DNA of 34,700 nt from Acholeplasmatales bacterium (lineage in GTDB: Bacteria > Bacillota_I > Bacilli_A > ML615J-28 > CAG-313), in the NCBI GenBank assembly GCA_003539625.1, contig DPOU01000015.1:1-34700 (forward strand). The letters run 5' to 3'. This document shows positions 1-8,761 of this stretch, one piece after another. Every line of letters begins with the position of its first letter. Position 1 is the first letter of the stretch. Made by a program: the position numbers and the translations under genes. The notes beneath the pieces are model-generated. The model did not search any database, had not been told where the DNA came from, and saw only the letters and a list, made by a program, of their open reading frames with translations.

Positions 1-54
1 CAATTTTATAAAGAACCAAAAGTTATAGGAAAATATCGAATAGAAATTAATTAA
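1..54 (+). CDS. C-terminal end of an upstream gene (partial)
   Basis: Frame 1 is open from the first base to a TAA at 52-54 and reads as 17 residues ending KVIGKYRIEIN. The start lies outside the window. The reading is protein-like (mixed charged and hydrophobic residues) and is followed by a possible terminator, but it is too short to assign to a family. Confidence 0.4.
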   Translation, partial: QFYKEPKVIGKYRIEIN

Positions 55-77
55 AAACTAAATAAAAAAGCTTAAAT

Positions 78-120
78 AAAAAACATTTTTTTAGCAATAA
101 AACTAAATTTTATGTTTTTT
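78..120 (+). terminator. possible AT-rich terminator before nifJ
   Basis: AAAAAACAT (78-86) pairs with ATGTTTTTT (112-120). Inside, TTTAG pairs with CTAAA, leaving a T4/T4 internal loop. The hairpin ends in a T run and would close the upstream transcript. The stem is almost entirely A-T, so it is weak and could be chance in this composition. Confidence 0.3.
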
Positions 121-122
121 GG

Positions 123-151
123 TTTACCAAATTGACATATTGTGGTATAAT
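123..151 (+). promoter_or_regulatory. nifJ promoter, extended -10
   Basis: TATAAT at 146-151 is preceded by TGG (extended -10). A weak -35, TTTACC, lies at 123-128 with 17-bp spacing. A better TTGACA (132-137) is only 8 bp from the -10 and cannot serve as its normal -35. The nifJ SD, AGGAGG, follows at 173-178. Confidence 0.55.
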
Positions 152-186
152 AACTGAGTATAAAAAATAATTAGGAGGAACATTTT

Positions 187-3100
187 ATGTCTAAAAAAGT
201 TTTCCAATCTATGGATGGTAATCAAGCTGCCGCTCATTGCGCCTATGCTTTTACCGAAGTAGCTGGTATCTATCCAATTACTCCATCATCACCAATGGCT
301 GAGTACGCGGAAGAATGGGCATCTAAGGGTAAAAAGAACCTATTTGGTATGCCTGTAAAAATTGTTGAAATGCAATCAGAAGCTGGTGCAGCAGGATCAG
401 TTCATGGGTCATTACAAACCGGAGCTCTTACAACTACATTTACTGCTAGCCAAGGGTTATTATTAAAGATTCCTAATATGTATAAGATTGCTGGAGAATT
501 ATTACCAGGTGTTATACATGTTTCTGCAAGAAGCTTAGCTGCTCAAGCATTATCAATTTTTGGTGATCATCAAGATGTTATGGCTTGCCGTCAAACTGGT
601 TTTGCGATGCTTGCTACATCATCTGTACAAGAAGTTATGGATTTAGCTGGTGTTGCTCACCTTGCAGCAATCAAAACAAGCGTTCCATTCATGCACTTCT
701 TTGATGGATTTAGAACTTCACACGAAATTCAAAAAGTTGAAGTTATGGATTACGAAGTATTTGATAAATTACTAGATCGTGATGCTGTTAGAAATTTCCG
801 TGAACGTGCATTAACATTTGAACACCCTGTAACAAGAGGTTCTGCACAAAACGATGATGTTTACTTCCAAACAAGAGAAGCTCAAAACAAATTCTATAAC
901 GAAGTTCCTGCAGTAGTTGCAGACTATATGGCTAAGATTAGTGAAGTAACTGGTCGTAACTATGCACCATTTGTATACTATGGAGCTGAAGATGCTACAG
1001 ATGTAATCGTAGCAATGGGTTCAGTTACAGAAACAATCAAACAAGTTGTTGATTATCTAAATGCAAAAGGTAGAAAAGTTGGTTGCTTAACAGTTCATCT
1101 ATATCGTCCATTTGCAAAAGAATATTTATTCAATGTAATGCCTAAGACAGTTAAACGTGTTGCTGTACTTGACAGAACTAAAGAACCAGGGTCACTTGGT
1201 GAACCTCTATACTTAGATGTTAAAGCTGCATACTATGGCGTAAAAGGTGCTCCTTCAATTATTGGTGGTAGATATGGTCTATCTAGTAAGGATACTACAC
1301 CTGCTCAAATGATAGCTGTATTCGATCATTTAAAGAAAAATGGTTTTGATGGCTTCACAGTAGGTATCGAAGATGATGTTACTCATTTAAGTATTCCTGT
1401 TGGAAAAGAAATTAAATTACTTGAAGGTACTTCTGAATTAGTATTCTATGGTCTTGGTAGTGATGGTACAGTTGGTGCTAACAAAAATACTATTAAGATT
1501 ATCGGTGATAACACTGATTTATATGCACAAGCATACTTTGCTTATGACTCTAAAAAATCTGGTGGTGTAACTCGTTCTCATTTACGTTTTGGTCCAAAAC
1601 CAATTACTGCTCCATATTTAGTAAGTCATGCTGACTTCGTAAGTTGCAGTCTTGAAGCTTATGTAGAAAAATATGATATGTTAAGCTGCTTAAAAGATGG
1701 TGGTACGTTCTTACTAAATACAGTTAGAAACGCAAAAGAATTAGAAGAACATCTACCTAATTCATTCAAAAAACAATTAGCTGAAAAACATGCTAAATTC
1801 TACATTATTGATGCAGTTCATCTAGCACGTCAAATCGGTTTAGGCGGAAGAACTAATACTATTTTACAATCTGCATTCTTCAAATTAAATGAACAAATCA
1901 TGCCTTATGAAACAGCACAAGAATTAATGAAGAAATATGCTGCAAAAACTTATGCTAAAAAAGGTGAAGCAATCGTTCAATTAAACTATCAAGCAATTGA
2001 AAAAGGTGCAGAAGGCTTAGTTGAAGTTAAAGTTAAATCAGCTTGGAAGAAACTTCCAGTAGAAGAAAAAGTTGTAGATGAAAATCGTCCTCAATTTGTT
2101 AAGACTATTGCTGATCCAGTAAATGCAATTAAAGGTTATGATTTACCTATTTCTGCATTTAATGGTTATGAAGATGGTACAATGCCTAATGGTACTTCTG
2201 CATATGAAAAACGTGGTAGTGCTAACTTCGTACCAATGTGGAATCCTGAAAACTGTATTCAATGTAATCAATGTTCATTCGTTTGTCCACATGCAGTAGT
2301 ACGTCCATTCTTAGTAAATGCTGAAGAAGCTAAAAATGCTCCTGAAGGTGTTCAATATTTAGCACCTACTGGAAAAGGCTTTGAAGGTCTTCAATATACA
2401 TTACAAATTTCAACACTTGACTGTACTGGTTGCGAAGTTTGTGTTAATACTTGCCCTGGTAAAAAAGGTGAAAAAGCTCTTAAGATGGTTCCTATCTCTG
2501 ATGCTCTTGAAGCTGGTCAAGCAGTTAATGCTAAATACTTCTTTGATAATGTAACTTATAAAGAAAACTTAGTAGATAAGATGGCAAATCCTAAGAACAG
2601 CCAATTTGCACAACCATTATTTGAATTCTCAGGTGCTTGTGGTGGATGCGGAGAAACTCCATATGTTAAATTAGTTACTCAATTATTTGGTGATCATATG
2701 GTAGTTGCTAACGCAACAGGATGTTCATCAATTTATGGTGGTAGCTTCCCTGCAACTCCATATACAACAAACAAAGAAGGTCGTGGTCCAGCTTGGGCTA
2801 ACTCTCTATTCGAAGATAATGCTGAATTTGGTTTCGGTATGTTAAATGCAAGCAATGCATTACGTGATCAAATCGCAACTCATATGGAAGAAGCATTAGA
2901 AGAATGTCAAGATTGTGGTGATCGTGTTCATGAATTATTTAAGTTATGGCTTGAAAATAGAGAAGATTACAAAGTAACAAGAGAAGTTGCTAACGAACTT
3001 GTTCCATTACTAAAAGATAAAGATTGCCCACATGCAAAAGCAATCTACGAATTAAGAGATCATTTAGTTAAACGTTCTCAATGGATCTTTGGTGGTGACG

Positions 3101-3735
3101 GATGGGCATACGATATCGGTTACGGTGGATTAGACCATGTTATCGCTAACCAAGAAGATGTTAATATCTTAGTATTAGACACAGAAGTTTACTCTAATAC
3201 AGGTGGTCAATCTTCTAAATCATCTCCTACAGCATCAATTGCTAAATTTACAGCTGCAGGTAAACATGGTAAGAAGAAAGACTTAGCTGCTATAGCAATG
3301 AGTTATGGACATGTATACGTTGCTTATGTTGCTCATGGTGCAAGCCAAGCTCAATTATTAAAAGCAATGCGTGAAGCCGAAAGTTATCATGGACCATCAA
3401 TCGTAATTGCATACTCACCTTGTATCAACCATGGTTTAAAACGTGGTATGGGTAAAGCACAAGAACAAGCAAAACTTGCTGTTGAATGTGGTTACTGGAC
3501 ATTATTAAGATATGATCCACGTCTTATTGCAGAAGGCAAGAACCCTCTTCAAGTAGACTCTAAGACTCCAGATTGGGATAGATATGATGAATACTTAATG
3601 AGTGAAACAAGATATGCTCAATTAAAGAACATCAACCCTACTGAAGCAGATGCTCTTCTTGCAAAGAATAAAGCAGAAGCAATGAGAAGATATACAAGCT
3701 ATCAAAGATATCTTGAAATGGATTTCTCTAAATAA
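187..3735 (+). CDS. nifJ: pyruvate:ferredoxin (flavodoxin) oxidoreductase
   Basis: Cytoplasmic enzyme that oxidises pyruvate with CoA to acetyl-CoA and CO2 and passes electrons to ferredoxin or flavodoxin; the central pyruvate step of many anaerobes. It is a single-chain, homodimeric type of 1182 aa, the usual length. The N-terminal domain starts with the family-typical VAGIYPITPSSPMAE region. Two ferredoxin-type 4Fe-4S motifs are complete: Cys690/693/696/700 and Cys746/749/752/756. The proximal-cluster cysteines are present at 818, 821, 846 and 1079. The thiamine pyrophosphate site begins at GDGWA (970-974) and runs to the NTGGQSSK stretch. The start is fixed by AGGAGG 8 bases upstream. The gene has its own promoter and a strong terminator, so it is monocistronic. 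It is rich in preferred codons, as expected for high expression. The Fe-S demand fits the suf operon 1.8 kb downstream. Confidence 0.98.
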   Translation: MSKKVFQSMDGNQAAAHCAYAFTEVAGIYPITPSSPMAEYAEEWASKGKKNLFGMPVKIVEMQSEAGAAGSVHGSLQTGALTTTFTASQGLLLKIPNMYKIAGELLPGVIHVSARSLAAQALSIFGDHQDVMACRQTGFAMLATSSVQEVMDLAGVAHLAAIKTSVPFMHFFDGFRTSHEIQKVEVMDYEVFDKLLDRDAVRNFRERALTFEHPVTRGSAQNDDVYFQTREAQNKFYNEVPAVVADYMAKISEVTGRNYAPFVYYGAEDATDVIVAMGSVTETIKQVVDYLNAKGRKVGCLTVHLYRPFAKEYLFNVMPKTVKRVAVLDRTKEPGSLGEPLYLDVKAAYYGVKGAPSIIGGRYGLSSKDTTPAQMIAVFDHLKKNGFDGFTVGIEDDVTHLSIPVGKEIKLLEGTSELVFYGLGSDGTVGANKNTIKIIGDNTDLYAQAYFAYDSKKSGGVTRSHLRFGPKPITAPYLVSHADFVSCSLEAYVEKYDMLSCLKDGGTFLLNTVRNAKELEEHLPNSFKKQLAEKHAKFYIIDAVHLARQIGLGGRTNTILQSAFFKLNEQIMPYETAQELMKKYAAKTYAKKGEAIVQLNYQAIEKGAEGLVEVKVKSAWKKLPVEEKVVDENRPQFVKTIADPVNAIKGYDLPISAFNGYEDGTMPNGTSAYEKRGSANFVPMWNPENCIQCNQCSFVCPHAVVRPFLVNAEEAKNAPEGVQYLAPTGKGFEGLQYTLQISTLDCTGCEVCVNTCPGKKGEKALKMVPISDALEAGQAVNAKYFFDNVTYKENLVDKMANPKNSQFAQPLFEFSGACGGCGETPYVKLVTQLFGDHMVVANATGCSSIYGGSFPATPYTTNKEGRGPAWANSLFEDNAEFGFGMLNASNALRDQIATHMEEALEECQDCGDRVHELFKLWLENREDYKVTREVANELVPLLKDKDCPHAKAIYELRDHLVKRSQWIFGGDGWAYDIGYGGLDHVIANQEDVNILVLDTEVYSNTGGQSSKSSPTASIAKFTAAGKHGKKKDLAAIAMSYGHVYVAYVAHGASQAQLLKAMREAESYHGPSIVIAYSPCINHGLKRGMGKAQEQAKLAVECGYWTLLRYDPRLIAEGKNPLQVDSKTPDWDRYDEYLMSETRYAQLKNINPTEADALLAKNKAEAMRRYTSYQRYLEMDFSK

Positions 3736-3742
3736 CAAAATT

Positions 3743-3780
3743 AATAACCGTTACTAGTTTAACTAGTAGCGGTTATTTTT
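3743..3780 (+). terminator. nifJ terminator
   Basis: A 16-bp stem with one G-T wobble (3743-3758 with 3762-3777), a TTA loop and a T run. It contains the palindromic ACTAGT arms. It lies 8 bases after the nifJ stop codon. Confidence 0.9.
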
Positions 3781-3810
3781 ATCAAAATATCAAAAGACTA
3801 TCACTAATAG

Positions 3811-3891
3811 TTCACAATAAAATGTTATAATCAAATTGTAATAAGAAAACTAAATACTTTTTAACATTGGCTTCTAGGATAACTAGAGGCC
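3811..3891 (+). other. possible short transcription unit: extended -10 plus hairpin
   Basis: TGTTATAAT (3823-3831) is an extended -10 with TTCACA at 3811-3816. About 40 bases later GGCTTCTAG (3869-3877) pairs with CTAGAGGCC (3883-3891) around a GATAA loop, with one G-T wobble. A pyrimidine-rich stretch follows, not a clean T run. The next gene has its own promoter just downstream, so this may be a short independent RNA or a leader. No coding potential was seen. Confidence 0.3.
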
Positions 3892-3911
3892 TTCTCCTTA
3901 TTCTATTCTCT

Positions 3912-3940
3912 TTGACAAACCAAAAATAAAATGATAAAAT
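3912..3940 (+). promoter_or_regulatory. promoter of the 3962 gene
   Basis: TTGACA (3912-3917), 17-bp spacer, TAAAAT (3935-3940) with a preceding TGA that makes an extended -10. It sits about 20 bases before the SD. Confidence 0.75.
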
Positions 3941-3961
3941 AATCATAAAAGGAGACAAAAA

Positions 3962-4756
3962 ATGAACAACTCAAATTACACTAAAGAAAATTTAAAGAAA
4001 AATAAACCTACCATAATAATACCTATTATGAATACCATATTTGCTATAATTCTATTGGCACTATGCATAAGGCTTAAAGTAGTAAACAAGGAAGCCTTTA
4101 AATTAGTATACTTTATTGGAGCACTAATTTTAATTGTAATATACCCTGTAGGAAGTTGGTATACAAGTTATTTTTCAAAAAAGAATAATACTAAACGTAT
4201 AAAAAATTATGAAAAAGAAACTAATGAAATAGTTTCGTATATTAAAAGACTAAAAAACTATCGAAGTGTTGAGATTAACAGAGATAAAAAGCTTAATGTA
4301 TATGTAAATTATGGTAATAATAATATTACTAAAAGCGTAGAATATGATGATGAGCATTTTTCTTTTGGGCTTCCTAAAGAAGACTCTGTTATACTTACAC
4401 TTGGTGTAAGCTTTGCGGGTTTAGAATTTAAAGGCTATAATAAAGAATTTATGGGACTTTGTGGAGTAATGCCTAAATCAATTTGGTTTATGAAACATTT
4501 AAAAGCACCCATTGCCAAAAAAGGTACAATAAGACTAGAAGCAATAAATTTCCAATTAACAGATAGATTGATTATTCAAGCATTAAAAAACCAAGATACT
4601 TTTTATGATAAAAAATCAGGATGGTTAGTAATTGGCGAAAGAAAATCTACTGCCCTAGATGAAAATGTAGAATTAATGGATAAAGTTATTTTAGTCGTAC
4701 GCAATAATGAAATTGTTGCTTTATGGATTAATGTTGGTCCAAACTGTGCAATCTAA
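3962..4756 (+). CDS. unknown membrane-anchored protein
   Basis: A 264-aa protein of no family I recognise. Two hydrophobic segments (about residues 18-36 and 47-66) are followed by a basic stretch and a roughly 190-residue soluble part, probably cytoplasmic by the positive-inside rule. The soluble part has alternating short hydrophobic strands and ends in NVGPNCAI. No catalytic motif is visible. The start follows AAGGAG (3949-3954) and a good TTGACA/TAAAAT promoter. No terminator is seen after it; the following lipoprotein has its own promoter. Codon use looks like the surrounding genes. Confidence 0.75.
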   Translation: MNNSNYTKENLKKNKPTIIIPIMNTIFAIILLALCIRLKVVNKEAFKLVYFIGALILIVIYPVGSWYTSYFSKKNNTKRIKNYEKETNEIVSYIKRLKNYRSVEINRDKKLNVYVNYGNNNITKSVEYDDEHFSFGLPKEDSVILTLGVSFAGLEFKGYNKEFMGLCGVMPKSIWFMKHLKAPIAKKGTIRLEAINFQLTDRLIIQALKNQDTFYDKKSGWLVIGERKSTALDENVELMDKVILVVRNNEIVALWINVGPNCAI

Positions 4757-4788
4757 TAATAAAAAAATGCTTTTCAATAAATAAAATA

Positions 4789-4817
4789 TTGCAATTAGAT
4801 TAACTTTTTGGTATAAT
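4789..4817 (+). promoter_or_regulatory. promoter of the 4851 lipoprotein
   Basis: TTGCAA (4789-4794), 17-bp spacer, TATAAT (4812-4817) preceded by TGG, an extended -10 of the same form as at nifJ and suf. Confidence 0.75.
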
Positions 4818-4850
4818 AACATCGTAAAAATATTTATGGAGGATATAAAA

Positions 4851-5315
4851 ATGAGAAAAACAATGAGAATTGCTGGAATATTTCTAGCTATTATGATGCT
4901 TTTCACTCTTACAAGTTGTACTCCTAAGACAGCTGAAAAGGGAAAAGAAAAAATGGAAAAGAAAGGTTATAATGTTGTTACAACATCTACAGATGTTAAC
5001 ATTGGTGATCTTTTCTCAACTAAAACAGAAGCTGTATTAGTTTGCTCTAAAGAAGTTGATGGTAAAAAAATAGCTGTTACTGCTGCATTCTATAAAGATG
5101 CTGAAGAAGCTAAAGCAAGATATGAAAAAGTAAAAGCAGAAAATGAAAAAGAATTAGAAGAACAAAAAGAAGCACTTAAAAAAGCTGAAACAGATGAAGA
5201 AAAAGAAAGAATAAATGAAAAAATAGCTAGTTTAAAAGATTTCAAACTAAAAAGATCTGGTAAAATCCTTGTTTTTGGAAATAAAAAAGCAGTTAACGAT
5301 TATACTGGTCTATAA
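4851..5315 (+). CDS. small unknown lipoprotein with a coiled-coil segment
   Basis: A 154-aa secreted lipoprotein. A signal peptide of the form MRKTMRIAG plus a hydrophobic core ends in a lipobox (LTSC) with the lipid Cys at residue 23. The mature part is lysine- and glutamate-rich. A K/E/A-rich stretch in its middle to C-terminal half, around the repeated KEELEE-like and EEKERINEK segments, should be helical or coiled-coil. I chose ATG 4851 because GGAGG (4838-4842) is correctly spaced for it; an in-frame ATG at 4836 lies inside that SD and would spoil the signal peptide. It is monocistronic with its own promoter and terminator. The function is unknown; such small lipoproteins are common in gut Firmicutes. 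Confidence 0.8.
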   Translation: MRKTMRIAGIFLAIMMLFTLTSCTPKTAEKGKEKMEKKGYNVVTTSTDVNIGDLFSTKTEAVLVCSKEVDGKKIAVTAAFYKDAEEAKARYEKVKAENEKELEEQKEALKKAETDEEKERINEKIASLKDFKLKRSGKILVFGNKKAVNDYTGL

Positions 5316-5321
5316 GGCTAT

Positions 5322-5358
5322 AAAATATGTATTGGTTTTCAATACATATTTTTTTTTT
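5322..5358 (+). terminator. terminator after the 4851 lipoprotein
   Basis: AAAATATGTATTG (5322-5334) pairs perfectly with CAATACATATTTT (5340-5352) across a GTTTT loop, followed by a T run. Confidence 0.85.
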
Positions 5359-5442
5359 ACAAAACGAAAATATAGTTAGTTAAGTCTAATATTTTGAATA
5401 AATATAGCAAAAATAAAAGATTTCGCATTTTAGTAGAGTATT

Positions 5443-5462
5443 TTTACAATAAATGGTATAAT
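5443..5462 (+). promoter_or_regulatory. suf operon promoter, extended -10
   Basis: TGGTATAAT (5454-5462) is a strong extended -10. No good -35 lies 17 bp upstream. TTTACA (5443-5448) sits 8 bp away, the same odd spacing seen at nifJ. The leader to sufC is about 60 bases, with no clear structure. Confidence 0.55.
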
Positions 5463-5529
5463 AATATATTGGTAAGAAGCAATAAAAATAAATATAAAAA
5501 ATAAATGTCAAACTGATGAGGTGTTAGAT

Positions 5530-6363
5530 ATGTCAAAATTACAAATAATCGATTTACATGTTAGTGTTGAAGGAAAAGAAATATTAAAAGGTGTTAACCT
5601 TGAAATTAATACTGGTGAGTTCCATGTAATTATGGGACCAAACGGAACTGGTAAATCTACCTTAGTTTCAACAATCATGGGACATTACAAGTATGAAGTG
5701 ACAAAAGGACAAATTTTACTAGATGGTGAAGATGTACTTAAAATGAGTGTTGATGAAAGAAGCAGAAAAGGTATTTTTCTTGCAATGCAATACCCTAGTG
5801 AAATAGAAGGAGTTACCAATTCAGATTTTATAAAGGCTGCTTTACATGCAAGAGCATTACCTGGTGAAAAATTTTCATTACTAAAATATATAAAAAGCTT
5901 TGAACAAGCAACTAAAGAACTTAAAATGCGTTCTGACTTACCACATCGCTATGTTAATGTAGGTTTTTCTGGTGGTGAGAAAAAACGTAATGAAATACTT
6001 CAAATGAAAATGTTAAAACCTAAATTTGCCCTTTTAGATGAAATAGATTCAGGGCTTGATGTTGATGCTTTAAGAATTGTTGGTGAAAATGTTAATAATA
6101 TGAAATCTCCTGATTTTGGTGCTTTAATTATTACTCACTATGAAAGATTATTAGACTACCTAAATATTGATAAAGTTCATGTGCTAATGAATGGTAAAGT
6201 AATTACTGAAGGTGGATTAGAATTAATTGAAAAAATTGACGCAGAAGGATACGATTGGTTAAAAGAAGAATACAATTTAGAAGATGAAGCAAATGAAGTA
6301 AGAGCTGCTGGCATTATCGGAACTTGTGCCGTTAAAAATACACTTGGTGATAAAAATGAATAA
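5530..6363 (+). CDS. sufC: SUF Fe-S assembly ATPase SufC
   Basis: ABC-type ATPase of the SufBCD scaffold complex, which powers Fe-S cluster assembly in the cytoplasm. It is 277 aa. Walker A is GPNGTGKST at 36-44, the signature is FSGGEKKRNEI, Walker B is LLDEIDSGLD, and the switch His is in ITHY. The C-terminus is about 25 residues longer than common SufC proteins and ends in a short Cys-containing tail. I chose ATG 5530 because GAGGTG (5518-5523) is 6 bases away; a GTG at 5521 overlaps that SD. The stop overlaps the sufD start by 8 bases, so the two are likely translationally coupled. First gene of sufCDSUB, in the Bacilli gene order. Confidence 0.97.
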   Translation: MSKLQIIDLHVSVEGKEILKGVNLEINTGEFHVIMGPNGTGKSTLVSTIMGHYKYEVTKGQILLDGEDVLKMSVDERSRKGIFLAMQYPSEIEGVTNSDFIKAALHARALPGEKFSLLKYIKSFEQATKELKMRSDLPHRYVNVGFSGGEKKRNEILQMKMLKPKFALLDEIDSGLDVDALRIVGENVNNMKSPDFGALIITHYERLLDYLNIDKVHVLMNGKVITEGGLELIEKIDAEGYDWLKEEYNLEDEANEVRAAGIIGTCAVKNTLGDKNE

Positions 6364-7084
6364 TGTATTAGTTATAAATTCTAATCAAACTAAAGTAATT
6401 ATTCAAGACTTTAACAAAGATGCATCTAGTAAAGAATTTGAAATGTTAGATGATAGCCATTTAATATATATTACTTTTCAACATGATTCAAATAGTAATA
6501 ACAAAAACATTGTAAAAGCTAATCTTGGTAATAATGCTTATTTAGAAATTTATAACGTAGTTACAAGTGATGAATCAAACGAAATAAATCAAGTAATAAA
6601 CTTAAATGAAGAAGGTTCAAAAGTTGAAATAATGAATCTTTTGTTACTAACTAAAAAAGCTAACTTGAATAGTAAAATTGAAATATTCCATAATGCTAAA
6701 CATACCGAAAGTAATTTAGCAAATTATGCAATTTCTAAAGACCAAGCAACTTTGTTATTAAACAATAATGCGACAATAAAAAAGGGTTGCTCATTATCTG
6801 TTGCTCACCAATCAACAAAAGGCTTAACATTATCAAAAACTGCAAAGATTAAAGCCCTACCTAATTTGTATATTGATGAATATGATGTAATAGCGAATCA
6901 TGCATGTTCTATCGGCTCAATTAATAAAGAAGACTTATTCTACTTAATGAGTAGAGGTATGACTCAAGAAGAAGCTTCTAAAATAATTGTAATGGGATAT
7001 GTAAAACCAATATTAGATCATATTAACAATGAAGAAACAAAAAAAGAAATTGAACAAAATTTTGAAAAATATTTAGTTGACTAA
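6356..7084 (+). CDS. sufD: short SufD, Fe-S scaffold subunit
   Basis: Partner of SufB in the SufBCD scaffold. It is 242 aa, against about 400 for typical SufD. The C-terminal SufBD core is clear: DVIANHACSIGSI followed by EDLFYLMSRGMTQEEASK and a VMGYVKPIL stretch. The His in NHACSIG lines up with the conserved SufD His in the SHGATVG region of E. coli. The N-terminal helical domain and part of the beta helix are missing or diverged, with no sign of a frameshift in the sequence before it (sufC runs into it). ATG 6356 lies inside the end of sufC and has only a weak GGTGAT SD, consistent with coupling. Identity is secure at the C-terminus and by position in the operon. Confidence 0.88.
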   Translation: MNNVLVINSNQTKVIIQDFNKDASSKEFEMLDDSHLIYITFQHDSNSNNKNIVKANLGNNAYLEIYNVVTSDESNEINQVINLNEEGSKVEIMNLLLLTKKANLNSKIEIFHNAKHTESNLANYAISKDQATLLLNNNATIKKGCSLSVAHQSTKGLTLSKTAKIKALPNLYIDEYDVIANHACSIGSINKEDLFYLMSRGMTQEEASKIIVMGYVKPILDHINNEETKKEIEQNFEKYLVD

Positions 7085-7104
7085 TAAGAAAGGAGTTAAA
7101 GCAG

Positions 7105-8313
7105 ATGGCTGACTTATTAAACATTAAAAAGGATTTTCCAGTTTTAAACAATAACCCTGATTTAGTTTATCTAGATACAGGCGCTACTGCTTTAAAACCA
7201 AAATGTGTCATTGATAAAATTAATGAATACTACGATAAATATGGTGTAAATGTAAATCGTGGTGTTTATGAACTTAGTTATGAAGCAACTACTGAATACG
7301 AAGAAACCAGAACCTTAACCGCAAAATTTCTAAATGCAAGAGAAAAAGAAATTGTATTTACAAAAGGTGCAAGTAATGGCTTGAATATGGTTGCTTTAGG
7401 CTTTGGTATGGATTACATTCAAGAAGGTGATGAAATAATTACAACCGAATTAGAACATCATAGTAATGTACTTCCATGGATGAATGTTGCAAAAAAGAAA
7501 AATGCGACATTAAAATACATTGAACTTGATTCAACTGGTCGTATAACTGTTGAAGCATTTAAAAAAACAATTACCGAAAAGAGTAAGGTTCTAGCAATAA
7601 CATATGTTTCTAATGTAATGGGATATATTACACCTATTAAAGAAATAATTAAAATTGCTCATGAACACAACATTATAGTTGTTGTTGATGCGGCACAAGC
7701 TGTACCACATATGAAAGTAGATGTACAAGACTTAGATTGTGATTTCCTCGCCTTTTCTGCTCATAAAATGTTTGGGCCAACTGGCTTTGGTATATTGTTT
7801 GGTAAATACAAATATTTAAAAAAAATGAGCCCAATTGAATATGGTGGCGATATGATTGATGTAGTTGAAAAATATGAAGCTACAACCAAAGATGCACCAT
7901 ACAAATTTGAAACAGGTACACCTCCTATTGCGGAGGCAATAGCTTTCAAAGAAGCAATAAAGTACATTGAATCAATAGGTTATGATCGAATTCATGAACA
8001 TGAACAAATATTACTAAACTATGCTCGCGAAAAGTTAAGCAAAGTAGAAGGTATTACAATATATAATCCTACAGCAGAAACCGCAATTATTACATTTAAT
8101 ATTAATAAAGCACACCCTCATGATGCCGCAACCATCTTTGATGAATATCACGTTGCTTTACGTGCAGGTCATCACTGTGCCCAATTAATAACGAAATGGT
8201 TAGACTGTGTAGCAACACTTAGAGCTTGCATATATGTATATAACGATTATCACGATATTGATGTATTCGTTGAAGCAGTAAAAGCTGCTGTAAAATATTT
8301 TGAGGAGTGGTAA
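7105..8313 (+). CDS. sufS: cysteine desulfurase SufS
   Basis: PLP-dependent group II cysteine desulfurase that takes sulfur from cysteine as a persulfide and hands it to SufU. It is 402 aa, the normal length. The PLP-binding Lys is K221 in SAHKM. The catalytic Cys is C358 in RAGHHCAQ, the short-loop form typical of SufS. The DAAQAVPH motif that contacts PLP is present. Start 7105 is set by AAGGAG about 10 bases upstream. It ends 1 base before sufU begins, so coupling is likely. Confidence 0.98.
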   Translation: MADLLNIKKDFPVLNNNPDLVYLDTGATALKPKCVIDKINEYYDKYGVNVNRGVYELSYEATTEYEETRTLTAKFLNAREKEIVFTKGASNGLNMVALGFGMDYIQEGDEIITTELEHHSNVLPWMNVAKKKNATLKYIELDSTGRITVEAFKKTITEKSKVLAITYVSNVMGYITPIKEIIKIAHEHNIIVVVDAAQAVPHMKVDVQDLDCDFLAFSAHKMFGPTGFGILFGKYKYLKKMSPIEYGGDMIDVVEKYEATTKDAPYKFETGTPPIAEAIAFKEAIKYIESIGYDRIHEHEQILLNYAREKLSKVEGITIYNPTAETAIITFNINKAHPHDAATIFDEYHVALRAGHHCAQLITKWLDCVATLRACIYVYNDYHDIDVFVEAVKAAVKYFEEW

Positions 8314-8314
8314 G

Positions 8315-8761
8315 ATGGGAAACCAAATATCTGATTTATACAACCAAGTTATTAATGAACATCGTAAATATCCTCGTAACAAAGGATTAGTACCAGGGTA
8401 TAAAACATTACATCTAAAAAACCCTTCTTGTGGCGATGATGTAACTGTTCAAGTTGAAATAAAAGATGGTAAAATTGTTGATGTAAGACATGATGGAACA
8501 GGCTGTGTAATTTGCTGTTCATCAGCTTCCGTTATGAGTGAAGTTCTAATCGGCAAAACTGTTGAAGAAGCCAATGAAATCATTGATGATTTCTATGAAC
8601 TCATTAAAGGTAATTTGCCAAAAGATGAAGATCGCTTAGGAGATGCAATTGTATATGTAAACATCCATAACTTTCCTCCCCGCGCTAAATGTGCAACTCT
8701 TGCTTGGCGTGCGGCTGGTGCTTTGCTTCTAGGTGATGAAGGAGATCAAGAAGATGAATAA
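8315..8761 (+). CDS. sufU: SufU, zinc-dependent sulfur transferase
   Basis: A 148-aa IscU-like protein that, in Gram-positive bacteria, accepts sulfur from SufS at a zinc site and passes it on to SufBCD. The zinc ligands are all present: Cys39 and Asp41 (NPSCGD), Cys64 (GTGCVIC) and Cys126 (RAKCATLAW). The 18-residue or so insertion that separates SufU from IscU appears present before the last Cys. ATG 8315 directly follows the sufS stop, and GAGGAG (8302-8307) serves as SD. Its last 8 bases overlap sufB. Confidence 0.97.
   Translation: MGNQISDLYNQVINEHRKYPRNKGLVPGYKTLHLKNPSCGDDVTVQVEIKDGKIVDVRHDGTGCVICCSSASVMSEVLIGKTVEEANEIIDDFYELIKGNLPKDEDRLGDAIVYVNIHNFPPRAKCATLAWRAAGALLLGDEGDQEDE

Noticed and set aside
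132..151. TTGACA 132-137 as the nifJ -35
   Set aside because: Only 8 bp from the -10, too short for sigma-A; the extended -10 with TTTACC is more likely.
5521..5529. GTG 5521 as the sufC start
   Set aside because: It overlaps the GAGGTG SD that is well spaced for ATG 5530.
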